NCBI GenBank assembly: GCA_020091685.1 | Contig: CM034599.1 | Coordinates: 6,170,836 to 6,234,835 of the forward strand | Source: Lutjanus erythropterus | Lineage: Eukaryota; Chordata; Actinopteri; Lutjaniformes; Lutjanidae | DNA: 64,000 nt | Direction of reading: 5' to 3' | Shown: piece after piece, positions 1 through 12,470 of the stretch | Layout of the letters: each line of letters opens with the position of its first letter | Numbering within the stretch: the stretch's first letter is position 1 | Notes under the pieces: generated by a model | The model's database searches: none | Told to the model about the DNA's origin: nothing | What the model saw: the letters and a program-made list of their open reading frames with translations, nothing else | Program-made: the position numbers and the translations under genes

Positions 1-1828
1 GCAAGTACAATGCAGTGTTCCTCAGTCCTGCTTCTACTGTATTATGGCATATCACAGCTGGCCAGCAAAATGTGTCAATTCAACCAAAATGACGTGGGCA
101 TGTTGTCAATGATATTGCTAATCATTGACATAACCCAGACTGTGATAATCCCCCCTCCCAAAAAATCCTCTTTGCATTTAGTAAAATAATCTGTTTTTTC
201 ATTAAAAACACAAAACAAAGCAGCAGTCTTGTGTAAACAAACTTGAATTTAAAGGGTTAAAATCCTGAAAATGAATGAACATTTGATAGTTATTATCAGA
301 ACTGATGTTGGTTAACAAAATGATTTGAGAGTGGAAAATAATATTAATATATAATATTTTTACAGCTGTATTTTAAAGTCATGCACAAGGGTTAAAACTT
401 CCACTTCCAACAGACACATAAATACTTCCTCCTCTTCGTGTACAAACAGTGAAAACCTGGTTTAAAGATGATTAAGTGTTTAATTTTGACAGCTAGTGCG
501 CACCTGAACGCAACAGTAGTAAATAGAAACACACCTACTAACCACAACAGAAACATGATGATCAGGGTTCCTTCGTCTTTCTAAATCAAGCACTTATCAA
601 TAAACTTCAAGGTGCATTTTCAATCTTTTTCCAGCACTTTGCAGCTGTGTTAAATTACATATATACATACATGTACTATAAATGATTATTTCACATCTTC
701 ATTACATTAAATCAGACATTATTGTGCTATACACAACCAATGATTCTACAGAAGGATGACAAATTAAAAGTAAAAAACAATAAAAAAAATATGTCATGTC
801 AAGTAGTGGTTTATTGTGAATCTAATGCAATTACTGTCTCAAGCAGACGCTCAAAGCTGAAACCACCTCATTAAAATTGAAGCATTTTCAGCACCTGTAT
901 GAACCCTGAATACAACACTGCAATGAGTGTTTTAACTTTTCTGAATTATGTAATAACACTACAGTATGAAATCTCAGTGCATCCTGTTTAAAAGTACCTC
1001 AGACCTTTAACTAATCTTTATGGAAGTGAGAGGACAGTGACTGTGGCCACTGGTGTAAAATCAGATTTGTTATTGGCCTTTGTGCTTTTCATTTATTTAT
1101 TTTTTCCCCCATTAATTCAAAAGACCTAACTGTTACATTAGTGGTGTATCATGTGACATGAGAGCAGATCATTTGCACTGTGAAGCAGAAGTATGAAGAC
1201 TCCTCACAGTGAAGAATCGATGTCACGGAGAATCAAACAATTTGCATGACTTACTGCTTTCGGACATCCTGTCGCAGATCAGCAAAGTGCTGCACGATGA
1301 TGACGGTAAAAATGCACCCAAACATATACGTGAACGTGTTTGTTTCAGTTTGACAAGTAAGAGCTGCCAACAAAATCAAAAAAGAAAAAGATGATAAATA
1401 ATACATTTTATTTGTACAATGATTTATAAGGTACTCAAAGACACTTGATATGTCAGAAAAAAGAAAATGTACAAAAACAATAGAGGTAGAATCAGCAATC
1501 AGAAAAAGAAGAGGCGGGGCTGATGACCACACACTGAAAGCATACTTAAACAGGTAAAATAATAGAAAATGATAATTATTTGTCATGTCTGTTTTAAGCA
1601 AAATGCACCCAAAATTACATTTCATATTTAGGGAAATATATAGTTTCAAACATATTTCAAATAAGTTTAACATTTACAGGATAAATAATATAACATACAC
1701 ATTATAATTCATTATTGGCTTGTAATAATGGAAAGATTTAACTTTATATATCAACACATCATCCTGGTGTTGTGCAAACTGCATGTAATGTTCTATGATG
1801 TCAAGTATAAAGACATCCAAGACACTTT
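1..1828. other. Non-coding, nothing recognised
   Basis: AT-rich sequence with short, overlapping ORFs on both strands and no splice-linked coding signal. The 1600-1760 part shares diverged sequence with 6340-6440 (GGGAAATAT ... ATTATTG ... TTTAACTTTATATA). Confidence 0.4.
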
Positions 1829-2336
1829 TAAAGGTATAGTTTGCCCCACATCAAAAATACATATTTTTCCCCTATTTATCCATCAACATTTTTTTTTTTT
1901 TATTAGTTGCAGAGTTTTGGGGATATCGGCCGTAAGGATGTGGTAACGCTAGAGTCTATGGCAGACAGAAAATCGTTCCTACATGAAACTGCTCACAACA
2001 AGGTCTGTGGCTTATATTGAGTACGCAGGTCAGGAATTCTGGAAAGCGTTTATGAGTAAGTTTTTATTTTTTGGGGGGGTTTTTTGTGCTTTGCGCACCA
2101 CAAGCTGAGTGCAGTTTAGTTCCATTATACTGGAGAGACAGCAGGCATCTCTTCAGCCGTGAAATGGATGAATTTCAGCTAATTAAAATTCAGAACAACA
2201 AAGTTTAAATCTACAGCAAACATTGTGAGTTAATTGTGTAAGTGATGCAGTAGTTACAGCAGAGATAGTCATGATTTTACTATCGACTACAAGGGAAAAA
2301 TATGTATTTTTGATTTGTGGGTGAACTGTCCCTTTA
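1829..2336. mobile_element. Family A MITE-like copy
   Basis: Begins AAAGGTATAGTTTGCCC followed by TCAAAAATACATATTTTTCC and ends TATTTTTGATTTGTGGGTGA, then ACTGTCCCTTTA. The ends are inverted relative to each other. TATCGGCCGTAAGGATGT and TCCATTATACTGGAGAGACA match the other copies. Confidence 0.65.
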
Positions 2337-3129
2337 TAAACTTTCTGGAGTCTACTTCTTGCGTCATAATTGTGTAACATGTATGTTACTGTACTCTGTG
2401 ACAGACCTGCAGTCAACATGCAGTGCTGTACTAGAATAATAATGAATCAGATATTGAGTCGTCTCACTCCAGTCGAGCTGTGTTAACAGCCGTGTTCTCA
2501 TTGGCTGCCAGTCTGGTAAACAGCCTCTCCAGTTTTGGGGGAAGTCTTGTGCATAAGTGATAAAGATTTATCTGCTGCAGGGGGTGTTGGGCAGGGCCCA
2601 CTGAGGCCCACTGACAAGCACAGAGACACAAAATGTTCTCATTTAGAAATGTCCTCAAATGTGCCAATGCAATTCTCAGAATCAGCCTTTCACACCTTTA
2701 CATCACGTTACATCATTATGGCATTTTTAGATAATCAGCATTTACAGCATAGAGGTTTCTGTAAAACACAAATCTAACTATTATTAACTAGTATTCTAAA
2801 AACACACCGTCTGCTCTGTGGACATCTGTTATTTTTATCACAGTGACATCAAATGCATTCAAAGATTGATTACGGGTAACATGCCGCAGTAACTGATACA
2901 AACAAAGTCCTCAAACATTTACTGAATCATGCATAGAAATCCAAATATTAAGTTTCACTTTTAGTTTTGTGATATTTTACCACCTCAACAGCAGCCAACG
3001 CTTCAGAAATGATTTATATTTCTGCACTGTTCCACCCCATCCTACGCTGTCCAAGTTTGGATTTCAACCTTTTTTAAAATACACAGAGAGCAGTAAAAAA
3101 AAAAAAACAATGTGTAGATAAATAAAGTT
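2337..3129. other. Non-coding, nothing recognised
   Basis: Short ORFs at 2464-2667 and 2535-2777 overlap on opposite strands and show no domain. Confidence 0.4.
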
Positions 3130-3594
3130 AAAGGGACAGTTCACCCCCAAATTAAAAAATACATATTTTTTCCCTCCCGTCCCGTGGTTCTAGTTATCCA
3201 TCTTGATTCTGTCTTCTCTCTTATGTAATGCCACTCAGCTTGTGGTGCTTAAAGCACCAAAAAATATTTGAAACCCTCAACAGCAACGTCTCTTCCCAGG
3301 ATTCATGAGCTGGTTGCTCAAGATAAGACTTTGTTGTGTACATGAAACCGTTCACACCAAGGTCTGTAGATTATCTTGAGTTATCGTGTCATGATTTCTG
3401 AAAAGAGATCAAACTCAAAATGACTTTCTTTTTTTTTTTTTTTTTTTGGTGCTTTAAGCACCACAAACTGTCATCTAGTTCCACTAATATATAAGAAAGA
3501 GAAGGCAGACGGTGGATCTGACTAAAATAAATGGATAAATAACACTACAAACCAAAGGAAAAATATGTTTTTGATTTTGGGTGAACTGTCCCTG
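3130..3594. mobile_element. Family A MITE-like copy
   Basis: Clear inverted ends: AAAGGGACAGTTCACCC at the left, GGGTGAACTGTCCCT at the right. Internal GTGGTGCTTAAAGCACC forms a short palindrome-like segment also present in degraded form in other copies. Confidence 0.75.
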
Positions 3595-4534
3595 TCTACC
3601 TCTGCTGCAGGATTTGTGTCACTTGCATAATTAACTCACAATATTTGCTGTAGATTTGAATTTTGTTGCTGAATTTTATTTTTTGTTTTCAAAATTTTAA
3701 ATTAAATAATTTCACTAAAGAAGTATCGAAATGATTGTCATCAGAAAGTTAAATATTCCACTATATTTCTAGGAAGCTGTTTGTGTAACAACATCAATTT
3801 CACGTTATTGCAATAACAGTTTAAAAAGCCAAATAAGACAAATACTATATTTTATTTTTAGTAGGATTAGGATTATTGATAAACTCCTCACAATTTCTGA
3901 GAGCCCAAAATGATATCCTCACTTTGTTTCTTTTGTCCAACAAACAGTCCAGAACCCAAAGACTCCTCATTTACTGTCATACATGACAAAGCAGCAAATC
4001 TTCACATTTAAAAAGCTGGAAACAGCAAGTGTTTGAGAAATTTTTGCTTGAAAAATAACTGAAATGATTAATCAATTATCAAAATAGTTGGCAACTAATT
4101 TTCTTTGGATCAGCTGATCAATTAAGCGACTAATCACTGCAGCTCGAATTAAAATGTAATGTTTTCATGTTTAAATTGTAACTTGTATGGCTATTGCACA
4201 AGCAAAAATGAGTACTACAGTCCACGTAGTGAGCTGGGGGCACAGACTGTATATTAAATAGGTTTAAATCCTAGTCGATGGTTGAAGCGAGTTGTTTCCC
4301 TCTGCCTCCTCCTCCTCTCCAGACTCCAGGAAGGTTGGTCAGGCACAAGGTGCATGCAACATTGTAAACTGACAATAAAAAGCAACAAGTTTTACACTTT
4401 CAGTTGATCAGTTGTTTATAACTGTCAGTAGTCTGTCAATGTAAAGTTTGGCCTGTTATCCCGAAAACAAAAAAGCCCACTGCTCTGAAAATACACACCC
4501 CAGACTTTAAGTTCAGTCGCTGCCTGTCTCACAA
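3595..4534. other. Non-coding, repeat-like
   Basis: AT-rich; 3900-4140 resembles the common fish 'CAGTCCAGAACCCAAAGA' repeat from memory. No gene. Confidence 0.35.
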
Positions 4535-5410
4535 ACTCCATTAACATATTGCTCAGTTTAATCATTATAAACATCTGCTCCTTCTACAAGATTAATAATG
4601 ATTTCTTTCAATTTATGAAGAGATGCAAACTCATTAAGCAAACATTTGGCATTAACTTGCACTCTAATTAAGGCAAACAAAAACATTTATTCTGGCTCGG
4701 AATAAAAACTTTAAAGGGGGATCACTGCAGCTGTAGCGTTGTCAGAGAAGTATTTCAGTTTAGCATGTTTCCTCGATCTCAGATGACAAATCATGGTCAT
4801 TTTATGATTTATTACAGTAAATATTTCACAGATTTCTCCTTTAATCCCAAATTTACCAGAAGGCGTGAATGATTACAAATTCTCTGTAGCCACTTTGGAA
4901 AGTTTATGAAGTTTTTCTTCACTCAACAACTCTGAAAATTGCATGATTTTTTTTTTCAGGGAGTCTGGGGATATTGTGATTACCAGTTCAATGGTGAAAC
5001 TAGTTGAATCAGACAGTATGTTCACAAACATCTGCTGCTTATCTTGGCTGCTAAGCGAGCCAAAACACGCCATTTGCATTACAATGGACCACATGAAAAT
5101 CAGACGGCCGCTTTGAGCCAAACTCCATTTACATATTGTTCAATTTACCAGTTAAAAACATCTACTCCTGCTGTGAGATTATTGATTTCTTATGACTCAT
5201 AAACACACGCTGCAAACACGCAGCATCAATCTGATCTCTAATTAATGTGAAACGGGAAAACAAAAACAGTTATTCCAGGATAGAAAGAAGGACGGTGCAG
5301 CTGGAGAAGCGAGTATTTCAACTTTACATGTTTCTTCAATCTGTCATGACATATCAGGGTCAATTTATGATAAATTGCAGTAAATATTACTGATTTATCC
5401 AAACATTTCA
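4535..5410. repeat. Diverged direct duplication
   Basis: 4535-4860 and 5115-5410 share AACTCCATTNACATATTG, AAAACATCTNCTCCT, TAATTAA-GNGAAA/CAAACAAAAAC, GTATTTCA and ATTACAGTAAATATT in the same order, spaced about 580 bp apart. Both copies are non-coding. Confidence 0.6.
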
Positions 5411-7079
5411 CATTAGTAATGCATGCACAAAAAACAGTAAGTAATACAACATTTTAATTCACAACTCATTATTCAATTTTATGTGGCATGTGGCACAACT
5501 CTTACAGCCCTTTCCTTGCCATATGAATTCCCATGTGTAACCCAGTTTTATGACAGAGGGATGTGTCTTTTTAAATATTTATTCTGCATGCTACATTTAT
5601 CATTTTCCTCTTCCCTTTTCCTCTCAGTGGAATTTTACAGACATAATCAATGGGGCAGTAAAATGGGAGACATTTAGGAGCTTATAAAAGTCTTCCTTAA
5701 AAGGAGCCTGATGTGTTCTGCAGTAAATCACCCCAAGGGGGAAGGCTCAGCGGACTCACCCTGCGCTTTGGGCCGGATTACAAACTTAAGTGAGACCAGC
5801 CGTTTGAGAATGGCTCTGGCAGGGCCGCGGCGGCTCGGAGACGGGTTTAATGAAGGAATATGACAAACGCTTCCAGGTAGAGTCTGGACTGCTGGAGCGG
5901 TTAGTTATCGCCAGGAATCTTCAGTCATCTCTGTCGACTCTCTATATCTCACCCATTCTTGACAACTGGGACAAATCATGTCCTGCCAAAAAGAAAACTT
6001 TAGAAATTATTAATACCAACACTCTGATTCAAAAGTTTTGGTGAAAATTTATTATTTAAGGATTTATATTTGTGAAATATAGGTGGTTTAAGTCATGTTT
6101 TGGTTTGCTTAATTTTTTTTTTCTAAACTTGTTCTCTTCCAGAAACACCTTTGTCCCAGACAAGAATTAACAACCTGAATTTAAAACAAACTCTAAATCT
6201 AAATCTAACAATATATAACTAATATATATCTAATATATAACTGATAACACAGGTATAAAAATATGACATTATAATATAATCAACTTTGTTTTAAAAGACA
6301 TTTTTCAATGTTCGCCCTTTAAAGTTGTGTCCCAGATCACTAAACATTCATTTATATTTCAGGGAAATATGGGATATATTTATGCATTATAATCCATTAT
6401 TGACTTGGGTTAAGGTTTAACTTTATATAGCTCAACTCTATTTGAAAATGTGTTAAAAGCCTTCAAAGCCTAAAACTGACAATAGAGAACATGGTAAAAT
6501 GTAAAAATGTGGTATTATAATCATCTTTCTTTTAAAATGTAGTTTATATGAAACCGTTGGCTGTTTATAGTTCTGTCTCAGATTTTCATTAACTGCCATA
6601 TTTTTACAAAAACATGATTTAATCAGACATGTCAACTCTGTAAGACGCCACTCTGTCAGATTTTCCTTATGATGAAGTTGATGTGTACATTTTATAAAAC
6701 ATTTAATCACCAAGAGGTCGGTCCTTTACAAGGTTTAAAGCCACTGAAAACTTGGCTTGAAATAGTAGAAATGCATATTTGCTATCAACGTTTGGTTTCT
6801 GAATAAAAACAGATATTCATAATTATTAGTAAACCTGCTCCAAAAACAGCTGATTTGCTGTTTAGACCATTTTTTTTTAGAGTGTGTGGGCGTGTCAGCT
6901 CATGTTTGATTGACAGCTGCCTCAGGAGGCCCAACATGAAAACTCAGCAACGTCCTGCTGTCGACCGCTGCAGACGCAGGCTGCAGCAAAACGTTCTTTA
7001 GCCACCTAAGCAAAAGACCACCTTAAAAAAAATAAATACAGGTTTAAGTGTACGCGATATTTATAAAATGTCACCTGCT
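5411..7079. other. Non-coding; contains a GC-richer block
   Basis: 5690-5900 is markedly GC-richer than its surroundings and has no supported ORF. The rest is AT-rich with nothing recognised. Confidence 0.35.
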
Positions 7080-7330
7080 TTACTTTGTCATCAAACAGCC
7101 TTTTCCAGCAGGGAACGAAGCTGCCGTCTCTGCTGCCTTTTCAATCACCAGACTCCATGGACACAAACCATCTTTTTATCTTGCAGAATACGGGGTGTGT
7201 TTGTATGTGTTAGTTACTTATTGTTATTGTTTGACTATGGTGTCTTAACATGTTTGTTCGGGTCTGAGAGTAGACCAGCCGCTCCAGTGCCCTGTGATGA
7301 AATGATTTTTTTTTTTAAGTAGAGGTTTGT
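7080..7330. repeat. Dispersed repeat, family B copy
   Basis: CAAACAGCCTTTTCCAGCAGG, ACCAGACTCCATGG and ATCTTGCAGAATACGGGG correspond to the copies at 13535, 25405 and 53340. Confidence 0.5.
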
Positions 7331-8748
7331 GGCTGTGAAGACAGCGCAGACAGTGGCTTCAGTCTTCCGTCTGTAAAGCATGTCAAACAGCTAAATAAAG
7401 TGAGGAAAAAATTCTAAACACCTAAATTGATATTGATTTTGGTCGCGTTAAATCACTGTTTGTCTTGAAGGAGTGATATCATGGCTTCAGCTCCACATTG
7501 TTGAGTTGGTTCAGACTCAGAGAGCAACTACAGCAGGAGAAGAGAAGTTTTGTTGCACCCACAAAGCAGCTGACAGGTTTTTTATGACTGGCTATATGGA
7601 ATTAATTGTAAATTTTCATAATAAAAGCCTATGCCCAATTCAAACACAAGGTAGCAAGTGTACAAAAACGTAGATGATAATAATTCAAATTCAAATACTT
7701 TTTATATGCTAACTAATATGCACATAAGACCCTGAATTACATGGTTAAAAGACTATAGTTTTACAGAGGCTTTAATAGTTTGACCTTTTAAAATGTATTT
7801 CTCAACATAATTTAAGAGTAAAAATCAAATCCCCTTCAAAATATGGTTTCGTCCCAACTCTCAAGAGTTAGTGATCTATTTATCCAGCGACACAAAAGAG
7901 CGATTTGAGCAGCATGTTTCCTTTAAACCCTGAGACAACAACAGGTTGGTTTAGTTGAGTCAGGAGTTGATGAGGTACAACCGCCGACATGAACGGTTAC
8001 TAGGGAAGAGGGTTTGTGCTACACTGCACCGCAGAGAAAAGCCATTATCAATAGTTACTTTGTTTTCACAGAAATACATGCAGGCATATCACTGGCGCCC
8101 TTATCAACACCAACAGCAGCCTACAGCTCCTGTCACGTATGCACCACTTTATATGACAAGTGCAATGTGTCACAGATTCCCTACATGACATAATTTCTAA
8201 TGCATCTTGCATCTGCAGTTGTTTTTGGTCTTAAAAGTGGAAGTGGAGACACAGAATGACTTGGGTGTTTGTTGTTTGTCACTCACGACACTTTAGAAAT
8301 GACACGGACCGCTGCTATATTCGCCCTAATATGTGTATTGGAGGTATTTAAGACAAAATCTTCATGCATTTGAAAGGCACGGCTGTGTGTTATGAGCAGG
8401 GGGAGTTTGTTAGCACAGTTTATCCGTGATTGAGGACACTTAAATTAAGCTAACAGAGAGCGGAGCATTTTATTTCAAAGAGCAGCGGCCAACTGGGTTG
8501 GGGACTAAATTAAAGTGTGGATGTGGAGCAGAAATGAAGCGTCTCTGCCCGGTTGACTGGTTCAGAAACACAACCAGGAGCCGGTTTGACAAAGATAGAC
8601 TCTATGGCTCAGATATAACAGATAGTCAGACTTCAGATAGACATCTTAATTCGTCTGTTGCACAAACAAGTTTCGTTCTTGGCTATCTTAAGTAGGGCTA
8701 TGGCACAATGCATTCTAGGTAAAATAAGACTTTTCAAAAAAAAAAACA

Positions 8749-8771
8749 AATATATATATATATATATATTT
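8749..8771. repeat. (TA)n microsatellite
   Basis: Uninterrupted TA dinucleotides. Confidence 0.9.
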
Positions 8772-11389
8772 TAAAAATGGCCAACTGAGTGGCTAAATCC
8801 AACTGCTCAGCTCAATTTACCCCAGCAGAAAATATCTATCTTGTGGAGGAATTAAAACAAACCAATGTCAGCAAAACACAAATTATGAGCCATGTTTTGC
8901 TCTTTTTTGTCGTTGGGTGCTACTGACTGATATTTGCCTGTACATTATTTCACTGATTGTTTTGTTTTCATACGGCCTCTCTGCTGATGCACATCAGCCT
9001 ACATGAGGCTCATTTTGTGCCTCATATTTTAATGCCTGTCTTGATCATCTGTGATGTTAAAAAAATCGATTTACAATAAATTAAAGTAAATGTGTGCGTG
9101 TGTGGAGTCAGCTGATCTTCATGTCTGTCACCCTTAACCTGTTTTGAGACACTCATTACTCCTCCTGCACACTCTGCAAGCACCACCCATCTACGTATTT
9201 ATTATCCCACGTGGGAAACTTTACTTGCAGTCAAGACACAAGAACAAAAAAAACCCAGCATGAATTTCCAACATGTGAGAGCTTCTGACACAGACAATCT
9301 GTTGTGTGTTACATGTGTGAAAGGGAAAATCTGGGCAAAGTCCTGTGCTAATTCTCAGAGTTCACCGGTGAAAACAGCTCTATAGAAATGTTGCTGAGTA
9401 CCTCTCCATCATGGACTACCTGTGGGTTGTTTCTTCGAGATTTTGCAGATCTAGTTTGTGACTGACGATAAGTGACATACTCCAAAAGGTAGATAAAATA
9501 AGTTTCTCACGTTCCCGTTCTTGGTCAGGACGATCTTCCTGCACAGTTTACACACATTGGTGTTCTCATATCTGACAGACTTTTTAACAAAAAACTGCCA
9601 AGGTGGCCTGTCCTTTTTTTTTTTTGAACAATGTCCTCATTGTCTGCTCTCATTTTCTCACTTCATGCTGTGTCTGTTGTTGTGTCACATGCTCAGAGGG
9701 GTGAAACGGGGTGCAGCAGCCACCCTTAAAAGATGCCTTGCCACCCGAGGTGCCACCACAGTTTTGAAAAGTTCTAGTGGCTAATGATCTGTTCTGGACG
9801 AATTTCATTACTATTATAACAAAAACAAAGAACAGTTCTGACTATTCAAATGTTCATTCAGTTTTTCTAGTAAATTTAATCAAAAGACATCACAGACATG
9901 CTTTAGCCTCTGCAGACATTTTGCTCAAGAATTCAAATGAAATGCTTTGATTGTAATCTGTCAAATCAGATACTAATGTAGCCGAGCTGGTGCTCCTGAG
10001 GGAGAGGAGTCAATCAAAATGTGACCCACACAGTCCTGAGAAATGCTGTTTTTGAACTAAGTCTTCAAATAGTTCTGAAAGTTTATTATCACTCAGATTT
10101 TGGTAGATTCTTAATGAGACACTGAACTCAAAGAAATGACACAATGATGGGATTTTTTTTATATTTAAAGCCAAATTTCCAGAGACAGTGTCATTTCCAG
10201 TATAAATACTGTCTCACTAAAGTCACTGAGAGTGGGTCATTACTCCAAATGATTGTGTAAATATTTCAGACATATTGGTTGACAAATGATGAGGACAAGT
10301 CTAAAAGGACATTGTGTTTATGAAGCTGGCATCTCAGGTTTATGAGTGGCTGTGTGTTACTGGAACAAACTGTATCACTGTGAGGGCTAAATATGTTATA
10401 ATTGCAATTATAATTATTTCTCACACATGCCTGCTGTATCCTCCCAGAGTTTGTTATTGCAGTGTTAGCTTGCAGAAATGTGTCAACAGCTATTTTTTTA
10501 ATGCATCATGCACTGTGCAGGAGAAGTCATGTGTTTAACAGGACATTTGCTGCAGAGCCTGTGATTGACAGGCTTTTTACTACACGGAGCCGCTAATGTG
10601 CAGGAGGTTACAGCTTCATGTGATTTCAAAGCGGCCTGGATGCTGGTGTAATAGGTTAAGGCACTGCAGTGAGCATATCATTAGGCGCACATTAGGGCGA
10701 CCTCATGTTTTGATGGCCTTCAAGGAGGGGCCGACGAGCACTAATGCTTTTTTTCCTGTCCTCTGTACCGTGTAATTCTGAGCTTTTTGCCGCCGTATGG
10801 TAACCCAACTTCACACACAAACTTTCATAATAATGTGCATGTAGTTAGCTTAGAGCGAGATCTGGCCCAAGAGAGCGTGAAACAAGGTGCAGGATGAAGG
10901 AAAACATGGTGGTGGTGACCTGTGGGAAACCTCCAACACTCCCTTTTTAGCCTGGCTGATATCACAACCGATCACACTGCGTGACGCTCTTTAAATGGAG
11001 GCATCCGGGAGGAGAACAAACACTTGAGAGAAGTTTAACTCTAAATTGTTTGGATTTCGACAGATAAAAAATTAATAAATGATAACTGGTAATTGCTTTT
11101 GCTGTACACCAGCTAAATAAACTACAGCTGCATGACTGAGAGTGAGACCAGTCAACCATTCTGGACTTTGGACTGGGTTAGTTACCTGTCACTGCTTGTT
11201 CCAGTCAGCTGTTCTGAGTTATATTATTATATGTTAATCAGGGAGTTTATTTATTAAAAGCTGTGTTGAGACTGACTTCAGGCTGGTAAAATATTTAATA
11301 TATTGATAACTTTAAAAGGGACCTATATGTTTGAATTTTATTTTAAGACATTCAAAAATGAACTAAAATGTTCCACAGAATATGAAGAA

Positions 11390-11419
11390 ATATATATATG
11401 TATATATATATATATATTA
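11390..11419. repeat. (TA)n microsatellite, interrupted
   Basis: TA dinucleotides broken by one TG unit. Confidence 0.9.
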
Positions 11420-12289
11420 AGGTATACATGAATGCCTTTTTACTTTTTATGTATTTATCTCGTAATATTTGTATTTTAGATGCAACATATGTATTTTTTG
11501 TCACTTTGATATGTTGCAAAGTGCTGTCCCAGTCCTATTTATACCGTTCCGACCGTTAAGTCTCACCTGTTTCTCTTGAACGCCCACTTCGCTGAGCTCA
11601 GGTTTCTCCTTGAGAACTGTATGGAGCAACAAGAATTTAAATTGACCACTGAAACAAATTTATGATCTCATTTAAGACCACCAAGTTTTTCTTTTAGATC
11701 TCACTGTTATCTCAACAGCTGATTATTTAAGACAAATTTAAGATCTGTGCAGTGAGAAGAAAAAAAAGAACATTTGAAGATCATCAGTCAAGCTCAAATT
11801 AGTTTCGGGCTGTGACGAGACAAAGGCTGTTTCTCAGGAGCTGAATTTAAGAAGTTTGAGAGATTAGTCAAAGTCTCATATTGGTCCTAATTTCAGCTCA
11901 TTTATGTCTAGGAGACACAGGCTAGACGAGATCTTATTCTGAACTTTTCCTCTCCCGTGGGATTACCTGCCGACACACACACACTTATTTGTTATTGGCT
12001 GAGGGCGTGACTCCGCCTGTCAGAATTCACCAAAGCTCAACTCCACCCAAAGTAAAGATGTGATTACATATGCACGACTACGCGGTTAAATTACCTTTGG
12101 TTAGCCTCGCCCATTCCGAGAACGAGATACGATTTATTTATCGTTACACAACAAGGCGGTCTCGCAAGCTTTAGATGCAGTTCCCACTCTGTGACTCATT
12201 AAAAACATCTGATATTATACACAGTAGATTGGCTGAATACATAAGTAGGGATCATTTGTTTTAAGTGACAGGTGTTTACTGCCACAGGT

Positions 12290-12470
12290 GGCTCATCGCA
12301 AGGTAGCGCTTCGCTGGATCCCTCGGGTCCATCCGTTTTTGGAGTGGCCGGGAGTTAAGCCGAGTCAGGCGCTGCCAAGACGGAGAGTTTGAGCTTCACA
12401 CTTTTCAGAAACCTACGGGTGTCATCGTGGACACTCCCTCCACCCATTTTTCTATGGGTATAGCTATAGC
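12290..12470. repeat. Dispersed repeat fragment
   Basis: TCCATCCGTTTTTGGAGTGG, GAGTCAGGCGCTGCCAAGA and AGCTTCACACTTTTCAGAAA match a repeat I remember as widespread in fish genomes. Not coding. Confidence 0.5.

Larger units (their letters stand above)
7331..12289. other. Non-coding with (TA)n tracts
   Basis: No supported gene. 10560-10790 is a GC-balanced stretch with repeated homeodomain-type cores. (TA)n tracts lie at 8749-8771 and 11390-11419. Confidence 0.4.

Noticed and set aside
1251-1673. 140-codon minus-strand ORF
   Set aside because: Composition follows local AT-richness, no domain, overlapped by a plus-strand ORF, and no coding neighbour or splice support.
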